Source of the DNA: JAQBVV01 sp965249205
GTDB taxonomy: Bacteria > Acidobacteriota > Vicinamibacteria > Vicinamibacterales > UBA2999
NCBI GenBank assembly: GCA_965249205.1
Contig: CBDFLL010000005.1
Location: forward strand, 496,001 to 560,000
Direction: 5' to 3'
Length of the DNA stretch: 64,000 nucleotides
Part shown: in pieces, positions 48,267-57,971 of the stretch
Layout: the number at the start of each line of letters is the position of its first letter
Position numbering within the stretch: the first letter of the stretch is position 1
Program-made: the position numbers and the translations under genes
The notes under the pieces: generated by a model
Databases searched by the model: none
What the model was told of the DNA's origin: nothing
Seen by the model: the letters and a program-made list of their open reading frames with translations, nothing else

Positions 48267-50927
48267 TTAGTTCGTCGGCACCAGCCGCCGCAGTTCCTCG
48301 AACCAATTCTGGACGACGACGATCTGCGGCGGTGTGGCTTCGCCGTCCGCGGTCTCCGTGGCGTCCGCCAAGAGTAAGAACCGCTGTCCGTCGGGCGACA
48401 CGGCCATCCGCCGATTACCCAGTCCGCCGGAGTAGTTCCATTCAAACAGCTGGGTGAGCGCCCCCGGTGTGAACGTGGGCTCGGCCTCGAACGCCAGCGC
48501 CATCACCCCCGTGGGGCCACGATAGAAGAGTTCGCCGCCGGCCGGGTTCCACACCGGCCAGCGGCCGCCGTCGGTCGAGATTTGCCACCGCCCACTGTCC
48601 ACGTCCGGGAATGGCCGCACATACACTTGAGGCTCACCGGTCTCGTCGGAGTTGTAAGCTACCCACCAGCCATCGGGTGACAGGGCCGGGTTGCGTTCGT
48701 CAAACTCCCCATCAATGACGAGGGTGGCGGTGCGGTCCCCCTCCAGCGTCAGCACCCCCAGACCGACACTGCTGCCAGGAGCATTCCGTTCCTCAAACAC
48801 GAGCGTCGTGCCGTCAGGCGAGAACGCGTGCGGGACCCGCCCTGTCGCGTCGTCGAGCCCTTCGACGGCCCCGATCCCGTCGGCACGCTTCCAGGACAGC
48901 GGGGGGCCGAAGGCCACACGGGTGCCATCGGGTGTCCACGTGGGGACCAGCGTGCCTACGTCGTCAGACTCGAAGGTGAGGCGGGTGCTGGTGTCCCGCA
49001 CAAGGTCGTAGATCCAGACAGCGTTCCCATCACCAAGGATGCGAACCGCCACGCGCGTCCCATCCGGTGACAGCGTGAACTCCTGGTAGTTCGCCGGGTC
49101 AGCCGCCACCGGTTCTTCGCGCCCGTCGCGGTCCACCCAGACGAACGACCGCTGTATCCCGGTCACGCCGCCACTGAGATACGCCAATGTCCCGTCATCC
49201 GACACGCCGTAGTTGGCCCCGGCGGTATCAGTAGCCCTCGACACGCCCTGGGCCAACGGCACCGCCCCCCCGGTGACCGACAAGGTGTCAGCATCGAAGG
49301 CGATCCCGAACAAGCCGTCTCCCAGTGCGTAGACCAGATGACCGGTCGGCAGATACCGGGCATCGTTGCCGCCCTCAAGCACGATGGTGCGCTCCCCCGA
49401 ACTGAGCGATTGCGCCACGATCTGCGCGTCGTCCCAACTACCGCCGGGCATCACGCTGAACAGCACAGTATCCCCGTCGGGCAGCAGCTGCGCGCCGTCC
49501 GGTCGCCCGTCTTCGTTGGCAATCACCAGCGTTGGTGTGCCCCCGGTGGCCGGCACACGGTAGATGCCGTCGGCTTGACCGAACAAGATTGTGCCGTCAG
49601 GGCCCCAGGTCGCTCCGTTGAGAATGTCGTCCACCTCCGTAATCACGACAGGGGCTCCGCCGCTGATGCCGATGCGTCTCAACTCATTGGACGTGTAATA
49701 CGCCACCGACTGTCCGTCGGGCGAGAAAAACGGGTGGACGCTGCCGTCTTCCGTGCCGGGAATCAGCCGCGCCTCCAACTCGCCCATCGTGCGGAGGTAG
49801 AGGCCGTCTGTCGTGTTGTAGACGAAGGAACGGCCATCCGGGGCAAGCGCCATCACGGAGCGACCGGTGTTTCTAAATAACTGGTCGTCCGGCACGGCAT
49901 ACGCGAACTGATTCACCAGTCGTGGCTCGGTCGCAGGCCACACGCTCCACCCCACAAGGCCAGTGACGAGGCCACCGACCACCAGCGCAACCGCGACCGG
50001 CAGTGCCCGCCGCCACCCAGCAGGTTGAGGGACCACGGCCGAGTCCACCGCCTGCGACACGCTCGTCTCGAACGCGCACTCCAGCGCCAGCCGCACGTCG
50101 CCGATGTCGCGGGCGCGCTCACTACGATCCCGCTGAAGGCACCGCCTGATCACATTCACGACCGTAGGGGAGACGGAGTCTGGAAAGACGTCCCATTTGG
50201 TGTCCGCTTTCAACACCGACGCCATCGTGTCGGACACATCCTCGCCCTCGAACGCGCGGCGGCCGGTCAGCATTTCGTGCAGCACCGCACCAAACGCCCA
50301 CACGTCGCTGCGCTTATCGACGGTCCGACCCTTCGCTTGCTCGGGACTCATGTAGGCGGCGGTACCCAGGATCATCCCGGCCTGTGTCATCGCCGGTGTC
50401 GTGATCGTGGGTGATTGCGAGAACTCAGGCGACATCGAACCGGTCGGCTCCAGCGCCTTTGCCAACCCGAAGTCGAGCACCTTCACCGTACCGTCCGGTC
50501 GTACCTTCACATTCGCGGGCTTCAGATCGCGGTGGATGATCCCTTGTTCGTGCGCAGCTTCAAGGGCTTCGGCGATCTGCTTCGCGACGGGAAGGGCTTC
50601 ATCGACAGGAATCGCGCCCTGCGCGATGCGGTCGGCAAGCGTCGGCCCCTCGACCAGTTCCATGACCAGCGCGATGGTGCCGTCGCCCTTTTCCAGGCCG
50701 TGGATCTGCGCGATGTTTGGATGGTTCAGCGCGGCGAGCGTCTTGGCTTCGCGGTCGAAACGCGCGAGGCGCTCGGCGTCACCAGCTACAGACGCGGGAA
50801 GTACCTTGATGGCGACTTGCCGCGCAAGGTTCGTATCCGTGACCTGGTACACCTCGCCCATTCCGCCCTCGCCGATCTGGGCAGCGATCTCATACGGGCC
50901 GAGGCGGGTGCCGGGAGTCAGGGCCAC
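48267..50927 (-). CDS. Transmembrane Ser/Thr kinase with TolB-like propeller, kinase B
   Basis: 886 aa from a GTG at 50927. Intact kinase motifs: IGEGGMGEVY, VAIKVLP, HRDLKPAN, DFGLAKA, AAYMSPEQAKG. One membrane helix (VAVALVVGGLVTGLVGWSVW). Propeller blades with repeated FSPDGQ/LSPDGT. The end is VQNWFEELRRLVPTN. It differs from kinase A mainly in the propeller, so the four proteins probably have different inputs. Its own promoter lies 9 nt upstream of the start codon. Confidence 0.93.
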   Translation of the reverse strand: MALTPGTRLGPYEIAAQIGEGGMGEVYQVTDTNLARQVAIKVLPASVAGDAERLARFDREAKTLAALNHPNIAQIHGLEKGDGTIALVMELVEGPTLADRIAQGAIPVDEALPVAKQIAEALEAAHEQGIIHRDLKPANVKVRPDGTVKVLDFGLAKALEPTGSMSPEFSQSPTITTPAMTQAGMILGTAAYMSPEQAKGRTVDKRSDVWAFGAVLHEMLTGRRAFEGEDVSDTMASVLKADTKWDVFPDSVSPTVVNVIRRCLQRDRSERARDIGDVRLALECAFETSVSQAVDSAVVPQPAGWRRALPVAVALVVGGLVTGLVGWSVWPATEPRLVNQFAYAVPDDQLFRNTGRSVMALAPDGRSFVYNTTDGLYLRTMGELEARLIPGTEDGSVHPFFSPDGQSVAYYTSNELRRIGISGGAPVVITEVDDILNGATWGPDGTILFGQADGIYRVPATGGTPTLVIANEDGRPDGAQLLPDGDTVLFSVMPGGSWDDAQIVAQSLSSGERTIVLEGGNDARYLPTGHLVYALGDGLFGIAFDADTLSVTGGAVPLAQGVSRATDTAGANYGVSDDGTLAYLSGGVTGIQRSFVWVDRDGREEPVAADPANYQEFTLSPDGTRVAVRILGDGNAVWIYDLVRDTSTRLTFESDDVGTLVPTWTPDGTRVAFGPPLSWKRADGIGAVEGLDDATGRVPHAFSPDGTTLVFEERNAPGSSVGLGVLTLEGDRTATLVIDGEFDERNPALSPDGWWVAYNSDETGEPQVYVRPFPDVDSGRWQISTDGGRWPVWNPAGGELFYRGPTGVMALAFEAEPTFTPGALTQLFEWNYSGGLGNRRMAVSPDGQRFLLLADATETADGEATPPQIVVVQNWFEELRRLVPTN

Positions 50928-50936
50928 GTGACGTGG

Positions 50937-50986
50937 ATTATAGGGGCGGAAGGGGGACTCTGAGCAGATAGGTCCCCGTACACGGG
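50937..50986 (-). promoter_or_regulatory. Kinase B promoter with palindrome
   Basis: On the minus strand: CCCGTGTACGGG (50975-50986), GGACCTAT right after it, 25 nt, then TATAAT (50937-50942) and 9 nt to the GTG start. No ribosome site. The palindrome is a candidate operator or activator site. Confidence 0.7.
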
Positions 50987-50994
50987 CAAGTGTA

Positions 50995-52205
50995 GAGGAA
51001 TCCGAGTTCCGGTCCGATCTGGGAACCCCACGGCCGGATTCCTAAACACTACGCGACAAGGCAGCAACTGTCTTAGTTTTCGACGTTGACGGGTTGCCAT
51101 GATTCTTGATGCTTGACCATTGCGTTGAGGATGGTGAGTAGTTTCCGCATCGCGGCCACGAGCGCCACGAGGGGTGGCTTTCCCGTCGCGCGTAACCGCT
51201 GATAAAAGGCTCGGATGACCGGATTGTGTCGCGTGGCCGTCAGCGTGGCCATGTACAGCGGTCTCCGGACGGCGGCCCGACCGCCCCAGACCACCCGTCG
51301 ACCCCGCTGCTGCCCGCTGTCGCGATTGAGGGGCGCGACGCCCACGAGACTGGCGATTTGGCGCCGCGAGAGGGCGCCGAGCTCGGGCAGCAGCGCGATG
51401 AGCATGCGTGAGGTGATCGGGCCGACGCCCGGCACGCTGCGCAGCAAATCATCCTTCGCCCGCCAGAGCGGACTGCACTGCAGCGTGGTGGTGAGATTCG
51501 CGTCGGTCTCGTGGAGGCGTCGCTCGAGCCAGCGCACATGCTGCTGCACGCTCGCGTAGACGGACCGGCGGGCCGTGTCCAGGCGATTCCGCTCAGCCGT
51601 GAGCATGTCGACCAGCTGCCGCCGACGAGTAACCAACGCGACGAGCTCTTGCTGGGCGTCGTCGGGCAACGGCCGCACATCGGGGCGGACGCGCTCCGCA
51701 AAGAGCGCCAGTACGGCGGCATCGATCGCGTCCGTCTTGGCCAGGCGGCCGATCGCCTTCGCAAAGGCGCGCACCTGCCGCGGATTGATGACAGCGATCG
51801 GCACTTGCGCCACGGCGAGCGCCGTGACTACCGCGGTTTCGTACCCGCCCGTGGCTTCCGCCACGACGAGGGCCGGCGCCAACGCGACCAGGCGAGCCAC
51901 GAGCGCCGTCAGACCGTCGGGCGTCTGCTCTACCTGCCAGTGCTCCCCCGTGGGCCGCACACTGACGTCGATGTGATCTTTGGCAATATCGAGTCCGACA
52001 AAACAGGGGGGCATTGGTCCTCCATCACGCAACGCTCCGTGCGCACCCAGCCTTGCGTGATGCGGGCTTCTCGCCCTGGCAACTGTACGGGCTCTGACGG
52101 AGCAAACGGACGCGGCGCCCCTGCTGCCTTGCGGTCTCGACGACCCGGGACTATGCGGGCTACCGCGTCCCGACGTGATGGTAGTCGTTTCGCGAGATAC
52201 AAGGA
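50995..52205 (-). mobile_element. IS110-type element 2, apparently complete
   Basis: Boundaries are estimated. It lies between the palindrome of the kinase B promoter and the 3' repeat of kinase C (AAGGACCTATCC at 52200-52211). There are no inverted repeats or duplications, as expected for this family. The 185 bp upstream of its transposase are non-coding and hairpin-rich, suitable for a bridge RNA. Confidence 0.65.
51073..52014 (-). CDS. IS110-family transposase, full length
   Basis: 313 aa from the ATG at 52014 (GGAGG 4 nt upstream). The DEDD domain shows CFVGLDIAKDHIDVSVRPTG, VVAEATGGYE, NPRQVRAFAKAIGRLAKTDA and IDAAVLALFAE. The C-terminal Transposase_20 part shows LLRSVPGVGPITSRMLIALL, LVGVAPLNRDSGQQRGRR and the Ser/Thr-region end (LYMATLTATRHNPVIRAFYQ). 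It is a different lineage from IS110 element 1. It is probably active. Confidence 0.92.
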   Translation of the reverse strand: MPPCFVGLDIAKDHIDVSVRPTGEHWQVEQTPDGLTALVARLVALAPALVVAEATGGYETAVVTALAVAQVPIAVINPRQVRAFAKAIGRLAKTDAIDAAVLALFAERVRPDVRPLPDDAQQELVALVTRRRQLVDMLTAERNRLDTARRSVYASVQQHVRWLERRLHETDANLTTTLQCSPLWRAKDDLLRSVPGVGPITSRMLIALLPELGALSRRQIASLVGVAPLNRDSGQQRGRRVVWGGRAAVRRPLYMATLTATRHNPVIRAFYQRLRATGKPPLVALVAAMRKLLTILNAMVKHQESWQPVNVEN

Positions 52206-52246
52206 CCTATCCGCCATGAGCGAGCCCGAAACGGACGCGCGTGGGC
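52206..52246 (-). repeat. Kinase 3' flanking repeat (3)
   Basis: On the minus strand, CCCACGCGCGTCCGTTTCGG then GCTCATGGCGGATAGGTCC, after the kinase C stop and touching IS110 element 2. Confidence 0.72.
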
Positions 52247-54916
52247 TTAGTCCGTCGGCGCCAGCCGCCGCAGCTCTTCAAACCAGTTCTGGACGACGAT
52301 CAGCTGCGGCGGGCCCACGTCCTCGCCGGGTTCCGGCTCTCCGGCCTTGAAAAAGACGAACCGCTGACCGTCGGGCGAAATGTCGTAATCCCGGCCAAAG
52401 GGGAACACGAAGTAGTTGGCGAGGCTGAAGACGCTTTGGGGCCTGTCATACGTGAAGCTCTGCTCGGTATCGACCGGCACCGCCATCAAGCTGTCCCCCT
52501 CTCGATAGAACAGTTCCTGCCCGTCCGGAGACCAGACGGGAGAGGTGGCGTTGCCCGTCGACACTTGCCATTTCCCGTCATCGACATTGGGAAACGGCCG
52601 CACGTATATTGCGTTTTGGCCAGACTCGTTGGACACGTAGGCGAGCCAGCGACCGCCCGGGGAGAGGGCCGGACGGACTTCGTCAAACTCCATGTCGAGC
52701 AACACATCCGCCGTGCGGTTGCCCTCCAATGCGAGGACGCCAAGATCACGTGGATTTCCTCGCCCCATGTCGAAGATCAACCGACCGTCGGCCGTCCAAG
52801 CGTACGGCGCTGCGAATGGATGCTCCAGCAACCGCTCGACCGCTCCGGTGCCGTCGGCTGCTTTCCAGAACAGGCCACCACCCTCCCGGCCGGAAGAGAA
52901 GACTACCCGTGCGCCGTCCGGCGTCCAGATCGGGTTACGGTCGACACCTGCATCGAAGGTCAGCCGAGTCGGGGTCTCGCGGACGAGGTGCCAAATCCAA
53001 ACGTCCGCACCGTCCGAACCCTCGACGTCGACCGCGACACGCGTGCCATCGGGGGACACGCGCGGACGGCGATACTCCTGAGACTCGGCGGAGATCACCT
53101 CCTCCTGCCCTTCCCGGTCGACCCACACCAGGCTGAGCCCGACGCCACGCGTACCCGGCACATAGACTAGCGCCCCCGTGGCCGCGACGGCGAACTGCAC
53201 GCCACCCGTCACGCCGATGGATCCAGCGACGCCCTCGACCAGCGGTACCGCGCCACCCGTGACTTGACGCGTCGCCAGATCGAACGGCACTGCCAACAGT
53301 ACGTCGTCCAGCCCGTAGACCAGATGCCCGGTGGGGAGATACCGGGCGTCACGCCCGCCGTCGATCAGCACGATCCGCTCGTCAGTCGTGAGCGACTGCA
53401 TGACAATCTGCGATTCGTCCCACGTCGCCACGCCGATGGGTCGCAACGTAAAGAGCACCCACTCGCCCCCCGGCAGCAGTTGCGGACCTTGCGCCAGCTC
53501 CCCGTCCCCGACGGGAATCACCTGTTCGGGAGTGCCCCCCGCGCCCGACACGCGCCAGATCCCCTGGGGACCTTGGCCGTACAGGACCATGTCGTCCGCC
53601 CCCCAGGTGGCGCCCGACGGGTTGACCGCCTCCGTCACCGTGACCGGTGTCCCGCTGCTCACCGACACGCGCTTGAGCTGTCCGTCGGCATAGAACCCGA
53701 TCTGCTGGCCGTCGGGCGAGAAGAACGGATTCCGTGCACCGTCAGTGCCGGGGACCGGCTGGGCCCGCAATTGATCCACCGGGCGAAGCGCCAAGCCTTC
53801 ATTGGCCGTGTAGGCGACGTGGCGCCCGTTCGGCGAGATGGCAACCATGCGCCGGCCCGCCCCCGTAAACACTTCCTGGGCGGCGAGCGGAATCGAAAGA
53901 CGCGAAACGGCGGCAGGCGGCTGAGGCGCCGGTCGCATGACGCCCCAGACTGCGAGGCCGATGACCGCCGCAGTCAGCAGGGCGACCGGTATCGGGCGTC
54001 GCCACACGGCTGGTTGAGATACAACGACCGACGCTGGCGCCTGCAACACGCCCGTTTCGAACGCGCCCTCCAGCGCCAGCCGCACATCACGGATGTCGCC
54101 AACGCGCTGTTCGGCGTCCTTCTTTAGGCACTGCTTGAGAAACATCAACAGCAGGGACGGAGTGTCGAGCGGCAACAGATCCCAATCCGGCTCAGACTTG
54201 ATCACGCCCGCCAGAACTTCAGAGGTGTCGCTCCCCGGAAACACTCGCTGCCCTGACAACATCTCGTACAGCACCGCGCCAAACGCCCAGACGTCACTGC
54301 GCTTATCGACGGTCTTGCCCTTCGCCTGCTCCGGACTCATGTACGCCGCCGTGCCCAGGATCATCCCCGCCTGCGTCATGGCCGGTGTCGTGATCGTCGG
54401 CGCTTGTGACATCTCAGAAGACATCGCACCGGTCGGTTCGAGCGCCTTCGCGAGTCCAAAGTCGAGCACCTTCACGGTGCCATCGGATCGGACCTTTACG
54501 TTGGCGGGCTTCAGGTCGCGATGGATGATGCCTTGCTCGTGGGCGGCTTCGAGCGCCTCGGCGATCTGCTTCGCGATGGGGAGCGCCTCATCAACGGGAA
54601 TAGCGCCCTGTGCAATCCGGTCGGCGAGCGTCGGCCCCTCGACCAGTTCCATGACGAGAGCCTTGATGCCGTCGGCGTCTTCCAGGCCATAGATCGCGGC
54701 GGTGTTTGGATGGTTCAGCGAGGCGAGGACTTCGGCCTCACGCTGGAACCGTGCCAGTCGCTCTGCATCCGCCGCCACCGATTCGGGGAGCACCTTGATC
54801 GCGACCTGCCGCTTCAGCTTGGTGTCGGTGGCCTGATAGACCTCCCCCATGCCACCTTCGCCGATCTGGGCAGCAATCTCATACGGGCCAAGGCGGGTGC
54901 CGGCTTCGAGTGGCAT
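52247..54916 (-). CDS. Transmembrane Ser/Thr kinase with TolB-like propeller, kinase C
   Basis: An 889-aa protein with the full kinase domain: IGEGGMGEVY, VAIKVLPESV, HRDLKPAN, DFGLAKA, AAYMSPEQAKG. One membrane helix (IPVALLTAAVIGLAVWGVM). Propeller region with FFSPDGQQ, ISPNGR and VWSPDGQE. It ends VQNWFEELRRLAPTD. It starts 4 nt after the stop of kinase D with no promoter of its own, so D and C form a two-kinase operon. Confidence 0.93.
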   Translation of the reverse strand: MPLEAGTRLGPYEIAAQIGEGGMGEVYQATDTKLKRQVAIKVLPESVAADAERLARFQREAEVLASLNHPNTAAIYGLEDADGIKALVMELVEGPTLADRIAQGAIPVDEALPIAKQIAEALEAAHEQGIIHRDLKPANVKVRSDGTVKVLDFGLAKALEPTGAMSSEMSQAPTITTPAMTQAGMILGTAAYMSPEQAKGKTVDKRSDVWAFGAVLYEMLSGQRVFPGSDTSEVLAGVIKSEPDWDLLPLDTPSLLLMFLKQCLKKDAEQRVGDIRDVRLALEGAFETGVLQAPASVVVSQPAVWRRPIPVALLTAAVIGLAVWGVMRPAPQPPAAVSRLSIPLAAQEVFTGAGRRMVAISPNGRHVAYTANEGLALRPVDQLRAQPVPGTDGARNPFFSPDGQQIGFYADGQLKRVSVSSGTPVTVTEAVNPSGATWGADDMVLYGQGPQGIWRVSGAGGTPEQVIPVGDGELAQGPQLLPGGEWVLFTLRPIGVATWDESQIVMQSLTTDERIVLIDGGRDARYLPTGHLVYGLDDVLLAVPFDLATRQVTGGAVPLVEGVAGSIGVTGGVQFAVAATGALVYVPGTRGVGLSLVWVDREGQEEVISAESQEYRRPRVSPDGTRVAVDVEGSDGADVWIWHLVRETPTRLTFDAGVDRNPIWTPDGARVVFSSGREGGGLFWKAADGTGAVERLLEHPFAAPYAWTADGRLIFDMGRGNPRDLGVLALEGNRTADVLLDMEFDEVRPALSPGGRWLAYVSNESGQNAIYVRPFPNVDDGKWQVSTGNATSPVWSPDGQELFYREGDSLMAVPVDTEQSFTYDRPQSVFSLANYFVFPFGRDYDISPDGQRFVFFKAGEPEPGEDVGPPQLIVVQNWFEELRRLAPTD

Positions 54917-54920
54917 CGAT

Positions 54921-57548
54921 TCAATTCGGGGGCAGGCGGGTATTGAGTTCCTCGAACCAATTCCTCACGACGATCAACCGCGTCGGCTCGCCTCCGCCGA
55001 CGACCATCATGAACCGTTCACCGTCTGGCGATACGGAGTAATCCCGAACGCCGGACAACGTCATCGACGGTCTGTTCTCGAGCAGAACGGATGGGTTACC
55101 GAAGCTGAACGTGCTCGAGGTCTCGATCGGGACCGCCAGGATGTTGTCGCGGGCCCGGTAGTAGAGCTTCGTGCCATCCGGCGCCCACACGGGGTGAGCG
55201 CCGTCCTCGGGTGAGATCTGCCATCGCCCATTCTCGATGTCGGGAAATGGCCGCACATAGATTCGGGGCGCGCCACTCTCATTGGACTGGTAGGCGATGA
55301 AGCGCCCATCCGCAGAGAGCGCCGCCTGATCCTCGACGGCCTCCGACTCGAAGAGAGGAACGACCTGCCCGTCCCCATCCAGCGACAACAGTCCGATGTC
55401 CGTACAAGAATTCCCTTCACAAGTGCGCCCGACGACGAGTGTCTTTTGGTCGAGCGTCCAAGAGAACGCGCGCACCTGTTCTCCGGTCAACCGCTCCTCT
55501 TCACCACTCCCATCGGCGCGCTTCCAAAACAGTCCGCCCTCTCCACTTGTTGCCTGCCGTGTGAACGCGACACGCTCTCCATCGGCGCTCCAAAGCGGAT
55601 AAATGTCGAGCGCCGGATCGAACGTGAATCGCGAGATGGACCCGCTTTCCAGGTCGTACAGCCAGATGTCAGGGCTCCTGAAGAACGCGAGTGTTTCTCC
55701 ATTTGGGGACAAGGCCGCACCAAAATTCCAGTTGATCGGATCATTACGCGGCGCAAGTTCCGTCACGGGCTCTTCGCCACCGTCCTCGTCTAGCCACACG
55801 AACTGCGCCTCGGTTCTCTGGCCGAGCGCATGGATCAGCGTTCCTTCGGACGAGACTCTGAACTCGAGCGCAGCGTCCAACAAGACCGGCGATGCCGGCC
55901 CGCTCGTCTCGAGCGTGGAAGGGTCGAATGGTATGGCAAGAATTTCGGCCCCGCTCGGGCTGGTCGCGGAAGGGACAGAGTAGAGGAGTTGACCCGTTTC
56001 AGAAAAGTGTAGCGAGCGCGGCCGTGTCTCCAGCTCGAGAACGACCTTGCGCTCGCCCGTCACCAATGATTGCGCCGCAATCTCGTGCCGTTGCAGTGCG
56101 ACGCTGTCACTGTACAAGACCCAGTCGCCTTCGGGGAGGGCATGCGGATAAAGGATGTCGATGTGGTCTCCCAGCGGTGCAAACGGCTGGGGCGGACCAC
56201 CGGAGGCGTCCACCCGACGGAGCCCAGACGGTCCCCGGGTGGCAAAGACAATCGTTCCATCCCTTCCCCATGTGCCCTGGTGGCCATCCTCAACACTTGC
56301 CACCGTCACGGGCGCACTGCCGTCAAACGACATCTTCTTCAGTTCGGTCGCGGTGAAGAAAGCGAGCCACTCGGCGCCGGGCGAAAAGAAGGGGTCTCGT
56401 CCACCGTCCGTCCCCGGCAGCGGCCTGGCTTCGAGGTCATCCAGGAAGCGGAGCCACAGATGGCCTTGCGCCGGATAGACGAGCGCCGACCCGTCTGGCG
56501 AGAGCGCAAAGCCATCCTCAGCGGAACGCAGCGCGGCGATCTGGAAACGGGTGATGAGCGGTGCGTTCGTAGGAGCGGAGAGCGTCGATACCCAGAGAGC
56601 CGAGGCGCCTAAGAGCGCGACACCAATCCAAGGCAGCGGCTGCCGCCACGGATTGGTGGCCCCAGCCAACGTGCTGTCCGGCGAACCGGCCAAGGCGGAG
56701 TCGATCTCTTGCCGCGCGACCACGATGTCTGGAGTGCGCTGGCGAAGCTCTTTCGCCAAGCACCGGTGCAGTAGTTCTCTCGAGCGGCCAGGCAGATTTC
56801 GCGGCAGCGCGTCCCAGTCCGGCTCGCGCTCGATGACCTTCGCCAATGTTTCGGAGACTCCATCGCCATCGAATGCCCGCTTCCCCGTGAGCATCTCGTA
56901 GAGCACCGCGCCGAACGCCCACACGTCGCTGCGCTTATCGACGGTCTTGCCCTTGGCCTGCTCCGGCGACATATAGGCCGCCGTGCCCAGGATCATCCCA
57001 GCCTGCGTCATCGCTGGGGTTGTAATCGTCGGCGATTGCGACATCTCAGACGACATCGCACCGGTGGGCTCCATCGCCTTTGCCAGGCCGAAGTCGAGCA
57101 CCTTCACCGTGCCATCAGGTCGGACTTTGATATTCGCGGGTTTCAGATCGCGGTGGATGATGCCTTGCTCGTGCGCGGCCTCCAGCGCCTCGGCGATCTG
57201 TTTCGCGATGGGTAGGGCCTCGTCGATCGGGATCGCGCCACGCGCAATGCGCTGCGACAGATCGTCCCCCTCGACGAGTTCCATCACGAGCGCGTGAACG
57301 TCACCCTCTTGTTCGAGGCCGTGAATGATCGCGATGTTGGGATGGTTGATGGCAGCGAGAGTTTCGGCCTCGCGCTGGAATCGTGCAAGCCGCTCAGGAT
57401 CAGCCGCGACCGACTCCGGCAGTGCCTTGATGGCGACCTGGCGCTTCAGCTTGGTGTCCGTCGCCTGGTACACCTCCCCCATGCCGCCAGCCCCCAGGGG
57501 AGACTCGATCTCATACGGGCCGAGGCGGGTGCCGGGAGTCAGGGCCAA
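54921..57548 (-). CDS. Transmembrane Ser/Thr kinase with TolB-like propeller, kinase D
   Basis: 875 aa from a TTG at 57548. The kinase domain is complete: LGAGGMGEVY, VAIKALP, HRDLKPAN, DFGLAKA, AAYMSPEQAKG. The membrane helix is around WIGVALLGASALWVSTLS. The propeller is the most divergent of the four; a Cys pair occurs in VVGRTCEGNSCTDIG. The C-terminus VRNWFEELNTRLPPN departs from LRRLVPTN. It is the first gene of the D-C operon and has the conserved promoter. Confidence 0.93.
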   Translation of the reverse strand: MALTPGTRLGPYEIESPLGAGGMGEVYQATDTKLKRQVAIKALPESVAADPERLARFQREAETLAAINHPNIAIIHGLEQEGDVHALVMELVEGDDLSQRIARGAIPIDEALPIAKQIAEALEAAHEQGIIHRDLKPANIKVRPDGTVKVLDFGLAKAMEPTGAMSSEMSQSPTITTPAMTQAGMILGTAAYMSPEQAKGKTVDKRSDVWAFGAVLYEMLTGKRAFDGDGVSETLAKVIEREPDWDALPRNLPGRSRELLHRCLAKELRQRTPDIVVARQEIDSALAGSPDSTLAGATNPWRQPLPWIGVALLGASALWVSTLSAPTNAPLITRFQIAALRSAEDGFALSPDGSALVYPAQGHLWLRFLDDLEARPLPGTDGGRDPFFSPGAEWLAFFTATELKKMSFDGSAPVTVASVEDGHQGTWGRDGTIVFATRGPSGLRRVDASGGPPQPFAPLGDHIDILYPHALPEGDWVLYSDSVALQRHEIAAQSLVTGERKVVLELETRPRSLHFSETGQLLYSVPSATSPSGAEILAIPFDPSTLETSGPASPVLLDAALEFRVSSEGTLIHALGQRTEAQFVWLDEDGGEEPVTELAPRNDPINWNFGAALSPNGETLAFFRSPDIWLYDLESGSISRFTFDPALDIYPLWSADGERVAFTRQATSGEGGLFWKRADGSGEEERLTGEQVRAFSWTLDQKTLVVGRTCEGNSCTDIGLLSLDGDGQVVPLFESEAVEDQAALSADGRFIAYQSNESGAPRIYVRPFPDIENGRWQISPEDGAHPVWAPDGTKLYYRARDNILAVPIETSSTFSFGNPSVLLENRPSMTLSGVRDYSVSPDGERFMMVVGGGEPTRLIVVRNWFEELNTRLPPN

Positions 57549-57558
57549 GTCGTGTCTG

Positions 57559-57607
57559 ATTATAAGGGCGAGAGTGAGTGCGGACGGGATAGGTCCTCGT
57601 ACACGGG
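57559..57607 (-). promoter_or_regulatory. Kinase D promoter with palindrome
   Basis: On the minus strand: CCCGTGTACGAG (57596-57607), GGACCTAT, 24 nt, TATAAT (57559-57564), then 10 nt to the TTG start. One base of the palindrome differs from the kinase B version. Confidence 0.68.
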
Positions 57608-57971
57608 CTAGTGTTTACCGACAGGGGACGGGCTGGACCCCAGGCGGCCGACGCGAAAGTGCCGCCCGCGAACTGGCCTGAGCAGCGGTTGGGCCAACCA
57701 TGTGCGTGTGCGGTCGGCCAATCACCTGTCGGCTGTGAGCCCCAGTCCACTTCCACGGCTACGCCACCTCGCGGGGAATGGATCGAGCTTGAACGCCGGG
57801 AATCCAGGTCTTGATGCTCAGCTCTGTGTCGCTTCGGAAGTCTACGACCTTATTGATCAGGCCACCCATCAAACCTTGCCACCGGGTGAAGCACGCCTGC
57901 GATTTCCAGCAGGGGACACAATACAGGGAGCTTCCGTTGAACGCACCTCGGCTGCCGGCAAGCGCGTCGCC
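57608..57971. other. Intergenic stretch, no gene seen
   Basis: 364 bp between the kinase D promoter and the end of the amidase gene. Only short frames with no protein-like features are visible. No RNA gene or clear terminator. Confidence 0.5.

Noticed and set aside
57608..57971. Small frames between kinase D and the amidase
   Set aside because: No start with a ribosome site and no domain-like sequence; composition matches non-coding spacer.
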